Positions 44,020 through 53,161 of a stretch of 64,000 bases of DNA are shown here, piece by piece. Below the pieces are notes generated by a model. That model did no database searches. It was not told the origin of the DNA and saw only the letters and a program-made list of their open reading frames with translations. Positions within the stretch are counted from its first letter, which is position 1. The number at the start of each line of letters is the position of its first letter. Both the position numbers and the translations under genes were made by a program. The stretch comes from Temnothorax longispinosus (Eukaryota; Arthropoda; Insecta; Hymenoptera; Formicidae), in the NCBI RefSeq assembly GCF_030848805.1, contig NC_092360.1:13516001-13580000 (forward strand), in the 5' to 3' direction.

Positions 44020-46035
44020 TTAAGTTTCATTGTGGATAACTGTTTCATTTTTAATTTCTTTAATTTTAGTCTCGGGAGCAGAGCAAATAATTTTATTTAT
44101 ATGTTGTTGTGAATGTAATGTATTTGTTTCTAAATTTTCATTTTCTGTTATTATGTGTGTTAATGTTGCTTCTGGTAACTCTTGCTTCGGAGATATTTGA
44201 TCCTTTTCTTTTAGTGTTGTTCCTCTTGCTAAATGTAACAGCAAATTCGTTACTGAGTCCCATAGCGCTCCAATTAAATATATTGACCATCCATAAATAG
44301 TATGAAGAGCATAGCCATGTATAATGGTATCCATTATTAATTTTATTGTTCGTATGCAGAAGTATAATCCAATTACTCCTGCACTTGCATTCCCGATGGA
44401 TAAAAATGTTCCCCAAATTTTCTTCCAAGCGTTTTCCGTAATTTTTTCCAATGAATTTTCATCCAAAAGGTGAGAAAGCGATATTCCTTGAGCTTGTACT
44501 GGTTCTCCCTTTACGCCACGCGCCATTGTGTTTAAAATTCCATTTCTTTCTGCTGGAAACATTATTTGGTCCCTTAAATTTTCTAGTTCATTATTTGTAT
44601 AAATTCCGCTTGCTGCCAGGGGTCCAGGATCATTATATTGCCACGTAGGTTTATTGTTCGGTTTCATTATCGTTGGTGGTTTGCTGAATTCTAGAATTGG
44701 TGTTATTCGATACCATCCGTCATTTAAAAGGTACATTGTTGGAATTATACGGCTACAAGTAGTTTGTGTTCCTGTTTTGAACAAAATGTGAGTTCTTGGC
44801 GCTAGAAAATAGCTTTTGTTTCCTTTAAGTACTGGTAATTGCTGATAACATTCTTGCGTATGTCGGTACTTTATGTCCACCGGAGTGCATTTAATTATAT
44901 GTACAGCTTCTCCAGAGATCACTGCCATATATCCGGGTCCTTTCATAATTTGATATGCGAAATCGTCTGGAGCATGGATTGCTAGGGTCAGTGCGTTCTT
45001 CATTACTTGTCGTTCCAAATTACAGCGTTGTGTTAATACGTCTGTGTATAAGCGGTTCATTTGTGTGCGTATATGTTTTTCTACATAAACAAATTTTGAA
45101 TTAATATAAGCAAAAATGTCTAAATTTTCTACTGATAATCGGCGCTTATGCGCGAAAGATTCTCCTTTTTTAATTTCTAAAATTACAAGTTTTGGATGCT
45201 CTGTTTTAATTAATGTGTATCCACAAAGAAGCTCTTCCCCCATTTGTGTTAACGCAAAAGTTACATCTCTAGTTGACAAGGAATAAATTATTTGCAAATT
45301 TTTATCTACATCACTAATCATTTTATTAGCTTTTCCTTCGTATAAAATATCATAATGATTGAATTTACAATAATCATTGGGTATTGTTTCCCAAAAGGTA
45401 TATTTTCCTTCAATATCTATACAATTTCCATCTGAATATTGACAGGTTGTTCCTGTTTTTAAATGAATCTGATTTGTTTCTATATTAGTTACTGCTTGAT
45501 GAGAATTTAAACTAATAGTTATTATTCCTTGCACAACTACATTTTGCCATGTCCCATAAGGATCTGAATATTGTGTTCCAAAACATTGTCCATCTGTTGT
45601 TACTGATCCTGCAAAAGTGATTGGTCGCGATGTCGTATGATTTACTTTTAGCCCATTGATTACATTGTTAACATTTATAATAAGTGTACCGGTTTTATGC
45701 ATATTTTTACATTGATCTATTGTCGATTCAATAATATATTCCGCTTGCGCATTTGTTACAGTCGCTATGTGTGAGTGCATTCCGCAGTAATAAATTGTTC
45801 TTGAAATCGAAATTTTACATTGAATTACATTTATTGTATCGAATTTCGCAAGTTGTAATAATTGAATGTTAGTTTCCTCTATATGTGGTTCTATTAGTGG
45901 TATGTTGCATTCTTCGATCTCCAATAATGAGACAGTCGTCACATTGAAGTTTGACGTCCCACAGTCGTACCCGATGATTCCATAAATTGGTTGAATGTTG
46001 AGAAATAGGGTGATTATTGGGATTATCATCTTCAT
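44020..46035 (-). CDS. env: Env-like glycoprotein of the LTR element
   Basis: An uninterrupted 671-codon ORF. It starts with a hydrophobic signal peptide (about residues 1-19) followed by a Cys-rich ectodomain with several N-glycosylation sequons (for example NVT near 31, NHT, NKS). A membrane segment lies around residues 545-575 (GNASAGVIGLYFCI region), then a second hydrophobic stretch, and a polar tail of about 80 residues. It should be a surface fusion/attachment protein reached through a spliced mRNA; a TTAATACAG acceptor-like site lies 18 bases upstream (46054). I see no typical furin site with adjacent fusion peptide as in the baculovirus-F-like Env of Drosophila errantiviruses. The N-terminal cysteine pattern reminds me of glycoproteins of chuvirus type that insect retroelements have captured. 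That origin is inference. The ORF shows no stop or frameshift. Confidence 0.75.
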   Translation of the reverse strand: MKMIIPIITLFLNIQPIYGIIGYDCGTSNFNVTTVSLLEIEECNIPLIEPHIEETNIQLLQLAKFDTINVIQCKISISRTIYYCGMHSHIATVTNAQAEYIIESTIDQCKNMHKTGTLIINVNNVINGLKVNHTTSRPITFAGSVTTDGQCFGTQYSDPYGTWQNVVVQGIITISLNSHQAVTNIETNQIHLKTGTTCQYSDGNCIDIEGKYTFWETIPNDYCKFNHYDILYEGKANKMISDVDKNLQIIYSLSTRDVTFALTQMGEELLCGYTLIKTEHPKLVILEIKKGESFAHKRRLSVENLDIFAYINSKFVYVEKHIRTQMNRLYTDVLTQRCNLERQVMKNALTLAIHAPDDFAYQIMKGPGYMAVISGEAVHIIKCTPVDIKYRHTQECYQQLPVLKGNKSYFLAPRTHILFKTGTQTTCSRIIPTMYLLNDGWYRITPILEFSKPPTIMKPNNKPTWQYNDPGPLAASGIYTNNELENLRDQIMFPAERNGILNTMARGVKGEPVQAQGISLSHLLDENSLEKITENAWKKIWGTFLSIGNASAGVIGLYFCIRTIKLIMDTIIHGYALHTIYGWSIYLIGALWDSVTNLLLHLARGTTLKEKDQISPKQELPEATLTHIITENENLETNTLHSQQHINKIICSAPETKIKEIKNETVIHNET

Positions 46036-46053
46036 CGGAATCTTCTTCTTCAG

Positions 46054-46056
46054 CTG
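46054..46056 (-). promoter_or_regulatory. Candidate env splice acceptor
   Basis: TTAATACAG on the sense strand ends 18 bases before the env ATG. In errantivirus-type elements env is expressed from a spliced subgenomic RNA. A possible donor (CAAAGTAAAC, about 52097) lies in the leader before gag. Both are guesses from sequence. Confidence 0.35.
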
Positions 46057-46167
46057 TATTAATTACAATGTAAGAAAAGATTTTGAATTACTATTATTCT
46101 AAAGTATAATTCTAAAGTATATTGTCTTTTAAGATTAAAAATGTTGCGGGTACACTTTTAATCTTAT

Positions 46168-47409
46168 TTAAGTTTTCATTTTTCTGACTTTATTTGAATG
46201 AACAACTCTTGATTTTCCTTTAAAAAGGAGTTTAATATTACCATTTGGTAAAATATCTGTAATTATATGTGGACCAGAATATTGGTCTCCTAATTTACCT
46301 TTCTTCGGTTCATTTAAAAGAAAAACTTGATCGTTTATTTGAAAAGTTTGTGGATTAATCTTTTTATCATAATAATATTTTGATTTTAATTTTGATGCAA
46401 TCAAGCATTCTCGTGCCAATTCTTGTAAATCATGAATGTTTGTCATTAACTGATATAAATAATCATCATATGTCTTTTCTTTTCCAATATCGTTAACAAT
46501 TTCACTGGATGGTTGTCTGGCTGTTTTTCCAAATACCAACTCATATGGAGTATATCCAGTTGATTCATGAGTGCTTGTATTATATGAAAAGGTAGCATAT
46601 TCTAATAAATCATCCCATTCTGTAAATTTATTTACGTATTGTTTTAAATATTCTACTAATATTAAATGTGACCTTTCCAAAGCTCCATTTGCTTGTGGGT
46701 AAAAGGCAGTTGTTCTATATTGTTTAATTTTAAATTGTTTGGTAAATCTTTTCATTAAATTACTCATAAAATTTGTGCCTTGATCTGTCAAAATTATTTT
46801 AGGTGCTCCAAAAATGCAAATAAAATATTTTAATAATGCATCAGCTACTTGAACTGCAGTTATTGATTTTAGAGGAATAGCAAGAGAAAATTTTGTGAGA
46901 TGATCTTGGATTGTTAGGATATAGGAATTTCCTTTGGTGGTTTCAGGTAATGGTCCAACTATGTCCATTGATATCTTTTCAAATGACGAAAATGGTGTGT
47001 CCGTGATTAACATGGGCTGTTTAGTTTTAACTCTTACTAATTTTTTAATTTGACATTGCAAACATTGACTAATATAATTTTGAATATCAGCTTTTATATT
47101 TCCCCAATAAAAATTTTGTCTAATTCGATTATAAGTTTTGGTTATTCCTTTGTGTCCCCCGATTTTCGATGAATGAGCCTCTTCAATAATATCTTTCCTT
47201 TTTTGAATTTCCGGAATTATTACTAACCCATGGCATATAATTAATTTGATTGAAATTCCAAGCAATGTTTTTCGAATTTGATTTAAAATTTCCTCCCATT
47301 GAATATTATCTATTTCTTTTGTTTTTGCAATATTTATTATTTTAATTGAGTTTTCTTTTATTACTTCTCTTAATTTAAATGTAAGTTCAATTAATGTTTC
47401 TCTACTCAT
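46168..47409 (-). CDS. pol: Integrase part of pol
   Basis: 413 codons. An N-terminal linker is followed by an HHCC zinc-binding domain (H...H then CLQC near residue 115). The D,D-35-E catalytic core has its acidic residues in SMDIVGPLP, LTDQGTNF and NGALERSH. A C-terminal segment with SGPHIITDI resembles the GPF/Y module, and the protein ends in a basic tail. It inserts the cDNA into the host genome. Its ATG overlaps the preceding stop (ATGA at 47406-47409), so it is one frame away from the RNase H part. Gypsy pol is normally one reading frame, so this is either a frameshift lesion or an unusual separate cistron. The domain itself is complete and without stops. Confidence 0.9.
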   Translation of the reverse strand: MSRETLIELTFKLREVIKENSIKIINIAKTKEIDNIQWEEILNQIRKTLLGISIKLIICHGLVIIPEIQKRKDIIEEAHSSKIGGHKGITKTYNRIRQNFYWGNIKADIQNYISQCLQCQIKKLVRVKTKQPMLITDTPFSSFEKISMDIVGPLPETTKGNSYILTIQDHLTKFSLAIPLKSITAVQVADALLKYFICIFGAPKIILTDQGTNFMSNLMKRFTKQFKIKQYRTTAFYPQANGALERSHLILVEYLKQYVNKFTEWDDLLEYATFSYNTSTHESTGYTPYELVFGKTARQPSSEIVNDIGKEKTYDDYLYQLMTNIHDLQELARECLIASKLKSKYYYDKKINPQTFQINDQVFLLNEPKKGKLGDQYSGPHIITDILPNGNIKLLFKGKSRVVHSNKVRKMKT

Positions 47410-48728
47410 CTGTTCTTAACATCTTCTTTACAAATTAAAATCAAATGAATTTTATTTCCCCTTCTAATGATTTCAATGTTTCCTGATTTACTTTGTTTAA
47501 TTTTGGGTAATAAATTTTGATTTTGAAGTTGTTTCGATCCTTCGTCACAAGGTTTACCATTTGCAGTTAGGAAATATAAATAATTTTCTTTCCTCATAAA
47601 TATTTGATCACGACTATTTATTACACTGTGTTTTTGTCTTCGCGTAATTATTTGTCTTTCAGTTCTGTCCACGGTCTCGTCTGTAATCGTAAGTTCATTA
47701 AATGTTGTGTCTATGTCCTCTTCACTGTCACTGTCTCTTTCTTCTTCACTTCGTTCCACCTCTTCTTCTTCCTCAAAGTCGTCGTCGTCAGTAACTTGAT
47801 CTTCTTGGTCATCTTTCAGGTTGTCGCCAATGGTTTCTCCCTCGACAATTTTTGTTTGGTCTTTGCAATGATTAACATGTGTAGCCTTATTTTGATAAAA
47901 CTCATAATTTTCACAATCTCCTGTTAAACTATTTAATATTTCTAAAAGATTAGATGGTATAATTATTTGTGAATTTATTGTTTCATTATTGGTAATTGAA
48001 AAATTTAGATCATCGTTATTAATGTTTTCTAAAGATGTTCCTATCTCAAGTGTTTCATTTTGAGTGTCATCTATAATGTTCGGCGATTCCAAAGGTGATG
48101 ATTCGTCATTATTTATCTGATTTATTGGATTGTTGTGTATTTCTAAAGATTCATTATTGTTTATTTGATTTTCTGAATTATTGTGTATTTCTAAAGTTTC
48201 ATTATTATTTAATGACTCTGAAGGCAAAGATTCATCATTATTTGTTTGATTTATTGGATTATTGTGTATTTCTACATGGATTGTGTGTTCAATAAATAGC
48301 GGTTCTTCTAATTCCTTTTTTGTAAAGGGTATGCTTTCTCCTTCTGATTTCTCTGCATTACGTGTTTGCATTCCTGTAACTATCGGCTCCGGTTCTTCTA
48401 TCATCATTCCCCTTCTTGGCGAAACTGGCAAAGGTTTAGGATTAGCATTTCTTTGTCTTGCTTCATCATCTTCTGGACACTCTTCGATTTCATCAAATGA
48501 AGGATGTATTGGAAATATATTTGTCACAGGGTTTCTCGATAAAGCATCAGCATTAGCATTTATTTTTCCCGGTTTGTAAATTATTTCATAATCATATTCA
48601 GTTAATTTAATTCTCCATCTCGCTAATCGTGAAGTAGGATCTTTCAATTTATGAAGCCAGGTTAATGGTTTATGATCGGTTATTAATTTAAATTTTTTTC
48701 CATAAAGATAAGGTCTAAAATGTTGCAC
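47406..48728 (-). CDS. pol: RNase H C-terminal half and long acidic linker of pol
   Basis: Begins with the second half of RNase H (QHFRPYLYGKKF, TDHKPLTW, NADALSRNP). Then come about 300 residues of unusual linker: three to four repeats of an EIHNNPINQ-NND-ES unit (about 48060-48290) and an Asp/Glu-rich block (about 47700-47780). It ends with the pre-integrase segment (TRRQKHSVINSRD, ENYLYFLTANGKP). The frame is offset from the upstream RT ORF by one base and from the integrase by one base. The linker is far longer than in typical gypsy pol. Confidence 0.8.
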   Translation of the reverse strand: MQHFRPYLYGKKFKLITDHKPLTWLHKLKDPTSRLARWRIKLTEYDYEIIYKPGKINANADALSRNPVTNIFPIHPSFDEIEECPEDDEARQRNANPKPLPVSPRRGMMIEEPEPIVTGMQTRNAEKSEGESIPFTKKELEEPLFIEHTIHVEIHNNPINQTNNDESLPSESLNNNETLEIHNNSENQINNNESLEIHNNPINQINNDESSPLESPNIIDDTQNETLEIGTSLENINNDDLNFSITNNETINSQIIIPSNLLEILNSLTGDCENYEFYQNKATHVNHCKDQTKIVEGETIGDNLKDDQEDQVTDDDDFEEEEEVERSEEERDSDSEEDIDTTFNELTITDETVDRTERQIITRRQKHSVINSRDQIFMRKENYLYFLTANGKPCDEGSKQLQNQNLLPKIKQSKSGNIEIIRRGNKIHLILICKEDVKNR

Positions 48729-48742
48729 AGCGTAAACTATTG

Positions 48743-50839
48743 CTAATAATTCTTTTTCAATTGTAGAATAATTTTCTCGGCTTCATTTAATACTCTTGAA
48801 GCGTAACTTATTGGTTGATCTTTTCCTATTTGTCCTTGACTTAAAATTGCACCAATTGCAGTTCCAGATGCATCGGTTGTTAAAAGAAAAGGTTTAGTAA
48901 AATCAGGATATTGCAATATTGGTTCATGACATAATGCATTTCTCAATATATCAAAGCTTTCTTGCTCCTTGTCCCCCCATTTAAAATCAATGTTCTTTTT
49001 TAATAGATTAGTTAATGGTTTTGCTATTTTTGAAAATCCTTGAATAAACCTACGATAGTATCCAGCCAATCCAAGAAATTGTTTTATATTTTTGGCACTT
49101 TTTGGAATTGGAAAATTTTGTACTGCTTCTATCTTTTTAGGGTCTGGACGGACTCCGCTTTCCCCTATTATATGTCCTAAATAAGTCACTTCTTTTCTCA
49201 AAAATTCGCATTTATCTGGTTGTAGCTTTAAATTTGCTTCACGTAATCGTTTAATTAATTTTTCAAATTTAATTGCATGTTCTGTAAGAGAACTTGAGTA
49301 TAATACTATGTCATCTAAATACACAAAAATTTCGTTACCTTGCATTCCTGTTAACACTAAATCCATTAATCTTTGAAAAGTTGCCGGTGCATTCTTTAAT
49401 CCAAAAGGCATTCGATCGAATTCATAATGTCCATATGGCGTTGAAAATGCTGTTTTATGACTATCAGCTGGATGCATTTTGATTTGATGAAAACCTGAAG
49501 CAAGGTCAAACACCGAGAAATATTTCGCGCCGCCCAGCTGATCCAATATCTCCGTTATGTTTGGAAGTGGATATGCGTCACCTACTGTCTTATCATTTAG
49601 GTCGCGGAAATCTAACACCATTCTCCACCGTTTATTCCCCTTTGAGTCTGGCTTCTTAGGGACTATCCACACAGGCGTGTTATATGGAGATTTTGACGCC
49701 TTAATTATATTCTGATCTAATAATTCATTTACCTGCTTATTTATTTCGTCTTTATGAATTACTGGAAATCTGTATTGTCGTGTATGTATTGGTATTTCAT
49801 TTACCGTTGGAATTCGATGTTTTAAAACATTTGTATGTTCAAGTTTTTCTCCAGGCAAGTGAAAACAATCTGAACTTTTTTCAATTAATTCTTCAACATG
49901 TAATCGTTCTTCAGTATTTAAATGTTCTAGTCTTAATGCTTTAATTATTTTTGCTTTCCTTTCTTCTTTATTTACGTAAAAACAAGATCTTGAACTTGAG
50001 TTGAGGCTTTGAGAATTCGGAATTAGAATTGTATCAGAGTTTGAACTTGAATTGGAATCAGAGTTTGAATTTGAATTGGAATCAGAGTTTGAATTTGAAT
50101 TGGAATCAGAGTTTGAATTTGAATTGGAATCAGAGTTTGAATTTGAATTTGAATTATGAATGGAACTACCTAAGCAGTCCGAATTTGAATTGGAATTGGA
50201 ATTAAGAATGGAACTACCTAAGCAGTTCGAGTTTGTATTGGAATTAGAAATTTGCTTTTCAATTGTCTCAAACTCATATATTTTGATTGTGGGTACATAT
50301 ATTCTTTCTTCTTTATCATTCGTATTTATTACTTGCAGATATGCCCTGTCGTCTTTCACCGTAACTAAAGCATCTCCTAAGTAAATGCCCTTTGTCACGT
50401 TTAATCGCGGTACATATCCTTCTTTTAGTTCTGGATTTGCGACTCTAATATGCATTTGTGAAATACATCTCGGAGGAATAATGAAAGTTTCTTCTTTTTC
50501 TTCAAAGGGAATATAAGTATCATTCCATTCTAATTGATTTTGCTCATAATTAACTTTTACTTGAAATTGTTTAAAGAAATCTGAACCCAAGATCCCATTT
50601 TGTGGTATCGGAAAATTATCCTCGACTAAATGAAATACAACTGGACATCCTAAGATATCTATCTGTGCCAGCCCTAAGGTGGTCACATGATGCGTTGTTA
50701 TTCCACTAAGTCTCAGAGTTTCATTTCTGTCCACTATGGTTTCAGGTGTAATAAAATTTTCTTTAATTATATTTGGGCCTGATCCACTGTCCACTAAGAA
50801 ATTTAAATTTCCCGTAAAATTTGAACTATTTAATTTCAC
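48743..50839 (-). CDS. pol: Protease, reverse transcriptase and RNase H N-terminus (pol)
   Basis: About 700 codons. An aspartic protease with the FLVDSGSGPN active site sits at residues 12-25. A Ser/Asn/Asp-rich repetitive linker (SNSNSNSD units, about residues 200-270) follows. The RT has its catalytic box YLDDIVLYS near residue 505 and the LGHIIG and FLGLAGYYRRFI motifs. The start of RNase H follows (LTTDASGTAIGA). The ORF ends prematurely at 48743 because of a one-base change in an A run at about 48772-48775; the RNase H continues in the next frame. There is no ATG at the start: the frame is open back to a GGGAAAT heptamer in gag (50929-50935), consistent with -1 ribosomal frameshifting from gag. 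It copies the element RNA into DNA. Confidence 0.9.
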   Translation of the reverse strand: MKLNSSNFTGNLNFLVDSGSGPNIIKENFITPETIVDRNETLRLSGITTHHVTTLGLAQIDILGCPVVFHLVEDNFPIPQNGILGSDFFKQFQVKVNYEQNQLEWNDTYIPFEEKEETFIIPPRCISQMHIRVANPELKEGYVPRLNVTKGIYLGDALVTVKDDRAYLQVINTNDKEERIYVPTIKIYEFETIEKQISNSNTNSNCLGSSILNSNSNSNSDCLGSSIHNSNSNSNSDSNSNSNSDSNSNSNSDSNSNSNSDSNSSSNSDTILIPNSQSLNSSSRSCFYVNKEERKAKIIKALRLEHLNTEERLHVEELIEKSSDCFHLPGEKLEHTNVLKHRIPTVNEIPIHTRQYRFPVIHKDEINKQVNELLDQNIIKASKSPYNTPVWIVPKKPDSKGNKRWRMVLDFRDLNDKTVGDAYPLPNITEILDQLGGAKYFSVFDLASGFHQIKMHPADSHKTAFSTPYGHYEFDRMPFGLKNAPATFQRLMDLVLTGMQGNEIFVYLDDIVLYSSSLTEHAIKFEKLIKRLREANLKLQPDKCEFLRKEVTYLGHIIGESGVRPDPKKIEAVQNFPIPKSAKNIKQFLGLAGYYRRFIQGFSKIAKPLTNLLKKNIDFKWGDKEQESFDILRNALCHEPILQYPDFTKPFLLTTDASGTAIGAILSQGQIGKDQPISYASRVLNEAEKIILQLKKNY

Positions 50840-50868
50840 AGATGGTACATCTTCAATGTCAGCTATAT

Positions 50869-52065
50869 TTACTCTTCGATATCTGATTCTGGTTCCCCCG
50901 ATACTATTCGTGTGGGACGTATTTTGGCATTTCCCGGGGTCGCCCCTGTCCTCACGGGAATCTGTTCGTTTCCCTGATTTTGTGAATTCTGGCGGAGATT
51001 ATTATTATATATACGTCTGCGACATTCTTCTAATGTATGCCCGGATTTTTTACAATACCTGCATATTATTGTTGAATTTAAATTTTGATTATTTGAATTT
51101 TGTTGTATACCTGAAGTTATTGGTTGTTTTTGATTATTATTAGTATTGTTCTGCGGATAGCCAGGTGTATTTTGATTTCCGTTCTTACTATTTCCCTGAA
51201 ATTTATTGATTTGCCAGCACCGATCTGCTGTATGGCCTTTCTTATGACAAAATTGACAGGTTACTACTTCAGCTTCTATACGTCGTGTTGATGCTCGTTT
51301 TTCACCAGGTGTATTCTCAGCGAGCACAACGCTCCTTATCATTTTAACTGTCTCTAATTCTTTTTCAGCATCAATCGCGCGACTCTCAACCTCTTCGAAC
51401 CTTCCTTCTTTTGATATTATAATTTCCTTATCTAAACCGCGTAAAAAGCTTGTTTTTAAATGATTTTCAATTGAATTTCGGAATTCTGGGCTTATCTGTC
51501 CTGATTCTCTTCTTTGTGCATCAAGTATTCGCTTCCCTAATTCTCGTATACGATTTGCATACGCGACTACTTTTTCATCCTTTTTCTGATATAAATAAGC
51601 TAACCGTCCCTGAGCTTCATAAACTGTTTCCCTAGGCCCGTATTTAGTTCTCAAAAATTCTACTAATTCTTGCATTTTACTGAAAGTTTGCCCGAGAATT
51701 GATCTATGTGCGTCCCCTTTTAATTTGTTACGCACTGCACGGACTAAGTTTATTTCTTGTGTCGGCGTGATCATGCTGAGTGCTTCCTCACAACCCTCGA
51801 CAAAATATACAAAAGGAATATTCCCTCCATCAAAATTTGGCACTGCTTCTAATGCATCTCTGATTGAAAAGTGCAAATAATTACCTAGTGTTCCTTCATT
51901 TATGATCGCCATTCCTGAACTCGGTGGTCGTGAACTTTGTGATTGTTGTAATTGTTGAATTACTTGTTGCTGGTGAGCCAAGGTCCTTCGTAATTCATCG
52001 ATGTCCATATCTCCTGTTCCTGTACCCGTTGGCGTTTCCGTTTCGGAAGGTGGCGTACGAATCAT
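50869..52065 (-). CDS. gag: Gag polyprotein of the LTR element
   Basis: 398 codons, starting MIRTPPSETETPTGTG. A Gln-rich coiled segment (HQQQVIQQLQQSQ) is followed by a helical capsid-like region (residues ~65-250: NFDGGNIPFVYFVEGCEE, LVEFLRTKYGPRETV). The nucleocapsid part has two CCHC zinc knuckles (CQFCHKKGHTADRC and CRYCKKSGHTLEEC) separated by an Asn/Gln-rich linker. It packages the RNA into particles. Many errantivirus Gags lack zinc knuckles, so their presence is informative. The stop at 50869 is followed by pol in the -1 frame. No internal lesion. Confidence 0.9.
   Translation of the reverse strand: MIRTPPSETETPTGTGTGDMDIDELRRTLAHQQQVIQQLQQSQSSRPPSSGMAIINEGTLGNYLHFSIRDALEAVPNFDGGNIPFVYFVEGCEEALSMITPTQEINLVRAVRNKLKGDAHRSILGQTFSKMQELVEFLRTKYGPRETVYEAQGRLAYLYQKKDEKVVAYANRIRELGKRILDAQRRESGQISPEFRNSIENHLKTSFLRGLDKEIIISKEGRFEEVESRAIDAEKELETVKMIRSVVLAENTPGEKRASTRRIEAEVVTCQFCHKKGHTADRCWQINKFQGNSKNGNQNTPGYPQNNTNNNQKQPITSGIQQNSNNQNLNSTIICRYCKKSGHTLEECRRRIYNNNLRQNSQNQGNEQIPVRTGATPGNAKIRPTRIVSGEPESDIEE
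50929..50935 (-). promoter_or_regulatory. Candidate -1 frameshift slippery site
   Basis: In the gag frame the sense strand reads G GGA AAT, a heptamer of the X-XXY-YYZ class used for -1 frameshifting in retroelements. Pol is in the -1 frame and I find no stop in it from here to the protease domain. The following ~60 bases are GC-rich enough for a stem but I did not establish a pseudoknot. Confidence 0.55.
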
Positions 52066-52123
52066 CTTAATTTAACTTATACTTTTATCACTGTTTACTT
52101 TGTTCCTTTTCACACAACCTTTA

Positions 52124-52143
52124 GTATCCCACCGCTGTCACCA
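52124..52143 (-). promoter_or_regulatory. Primer-binding site
   Basis: Six bases inside the 5' LTR the sense strand reads TGGTGACAGCGGTGGGATAC, beginning with the TGG complementary to a tRNA CCA end. It would pair with a tRNA ending CTGTCACCA. I cannot name the tRNA from memory. Confidence 0.65.
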
Positions 52144-52149
52144 AATTTA

Positions 52150-53114
52150 TGTTACGTTCTGTCGTCCGTTTTTGGGTCAAAACATTTAAGTTTTTTACCC
52201 GGGATTTGGACCAAGTTGTGTGATTAATCAAGCCCGAAAAGATAACGAATTTTATAAGTTTTATAACGAGGATCAGACTTTTTAATTATTTCAAAATTAG
52301 GGAAATCAACCGTAAAATCCAAAGGAATTAATTTGTATGGAGTTAAGGTTTTTTTAATTTGAATTTTGGTTTCAACTTCTTTTAATTTTAAAAATAATGG
52401 AAAGGGGTCGTGATCAAATAGAATAGCTTGTTTAATAAGATATTTTAATTTTTTGATTTGGAATCTTTTGCCCCCTTTTTTGGGCATTCAGGAATCCTGT
52501 TGCCACGCTTTTGGCAGCGACAAGAATAATAGGAAATCTCCTGTTGCCACGCTTTTGGCAGCGACAAGAATAATAGGAAATCTCCTGTTGCCACGCAGTT
52601 TGGCAGCGACAGTTAGGAGTGATGAAATTAAAAAGGTTTTGGATATGAAATTAGTTTCAAAATTAAAATTACCTTTATTCCGGAAAACTTGATTACAAAT
52701 GTTAAATACGGTTTTAAAGTTCTTACTACGAGTTTAGATTTTGACAATAGAGTATCGACTACTCAAAACTCCGGACTTCGAATAACTACTAGTTAGATTT
52801 TTGATAAAGTATCGATTACTAAAAACTCCGGACTTCGAATAACTACTGAATTAATCCTTCGCTCTTATTTATACTTAAATGGCGAGAACCTCCCCGCCTG
52901 AGCTTCCCACCATTTCATTGTCTTATCCTAAGGGAGGAGGAAGGTCTTATCACCAAGTGTAACTCGATTCCCTGTGAACCACGGCCAGAGAACTGTCTCC
53001 ATGAGAAATCGGATAACTAATCAATATCGATTAGCATTCTTGGCTATTTAAAGATTTTAATATCAATTAGCACTCTTGGTTATTAAAAGACTAAAATTTT
53101 GTTCGCACGTAACA
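52150..53114 (-). repeat. 5' LTR (965 bp)
   Basis: Same length and structure as the 3' LTR. It supplies the promoter for the element's minus-strand transcription. Differences seen from the other LTR: T versus A near 52195 and A versus G near 52242 (3' LTR 41606 and 41653). Confidence 0.95.
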
Positions 53115-53161
53115 ATATCTATAATAATAAACAATAATAAATAAAATATAAATATTTTTAG

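Larger units (their letters stand above)
41557..53118 (-). mobile_element. Env-bearing Ty3/gypsy-type LTR retroelement (11.55 kb)
   Basis: The element lies on the minus strand, bounded by two 965 bp LTRs (5' LTR 52150-53114, 3' LTR 41561-42525) with TGTTACG...CGTAACA ends. It is flanked by a 4-bp ATAT duplication (41557-41560 and 53115-53118). ATAT targets are known for the 17.6/297 group of errantivirus-type elements. Order in transcription: LTR, primer site, gag, protease-RT-RNase H, RNase H end plus linker, integrase, env, two extra ORFs, polypurine tract, LTR. I count about two differences between the LTRs (near 41606 and 41653, against 52195 and 52242), so the insertion is recent. pol is broken twice, so this copy is probably not autonomous unless the breaks are sequencing errors. 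Confidence 0.93.

Noticed and set aside
47604..48579. Plus-strand ORFs across the pol linker region
   Set aside because: Shadows of the minus-strand repetitive coding sequence.
51450..51635. Plus-strand ORFs antisense to gag and env (also 44109-44300, 44451-44648)
   Set aside because: Antisense shadows of well-supported genes.
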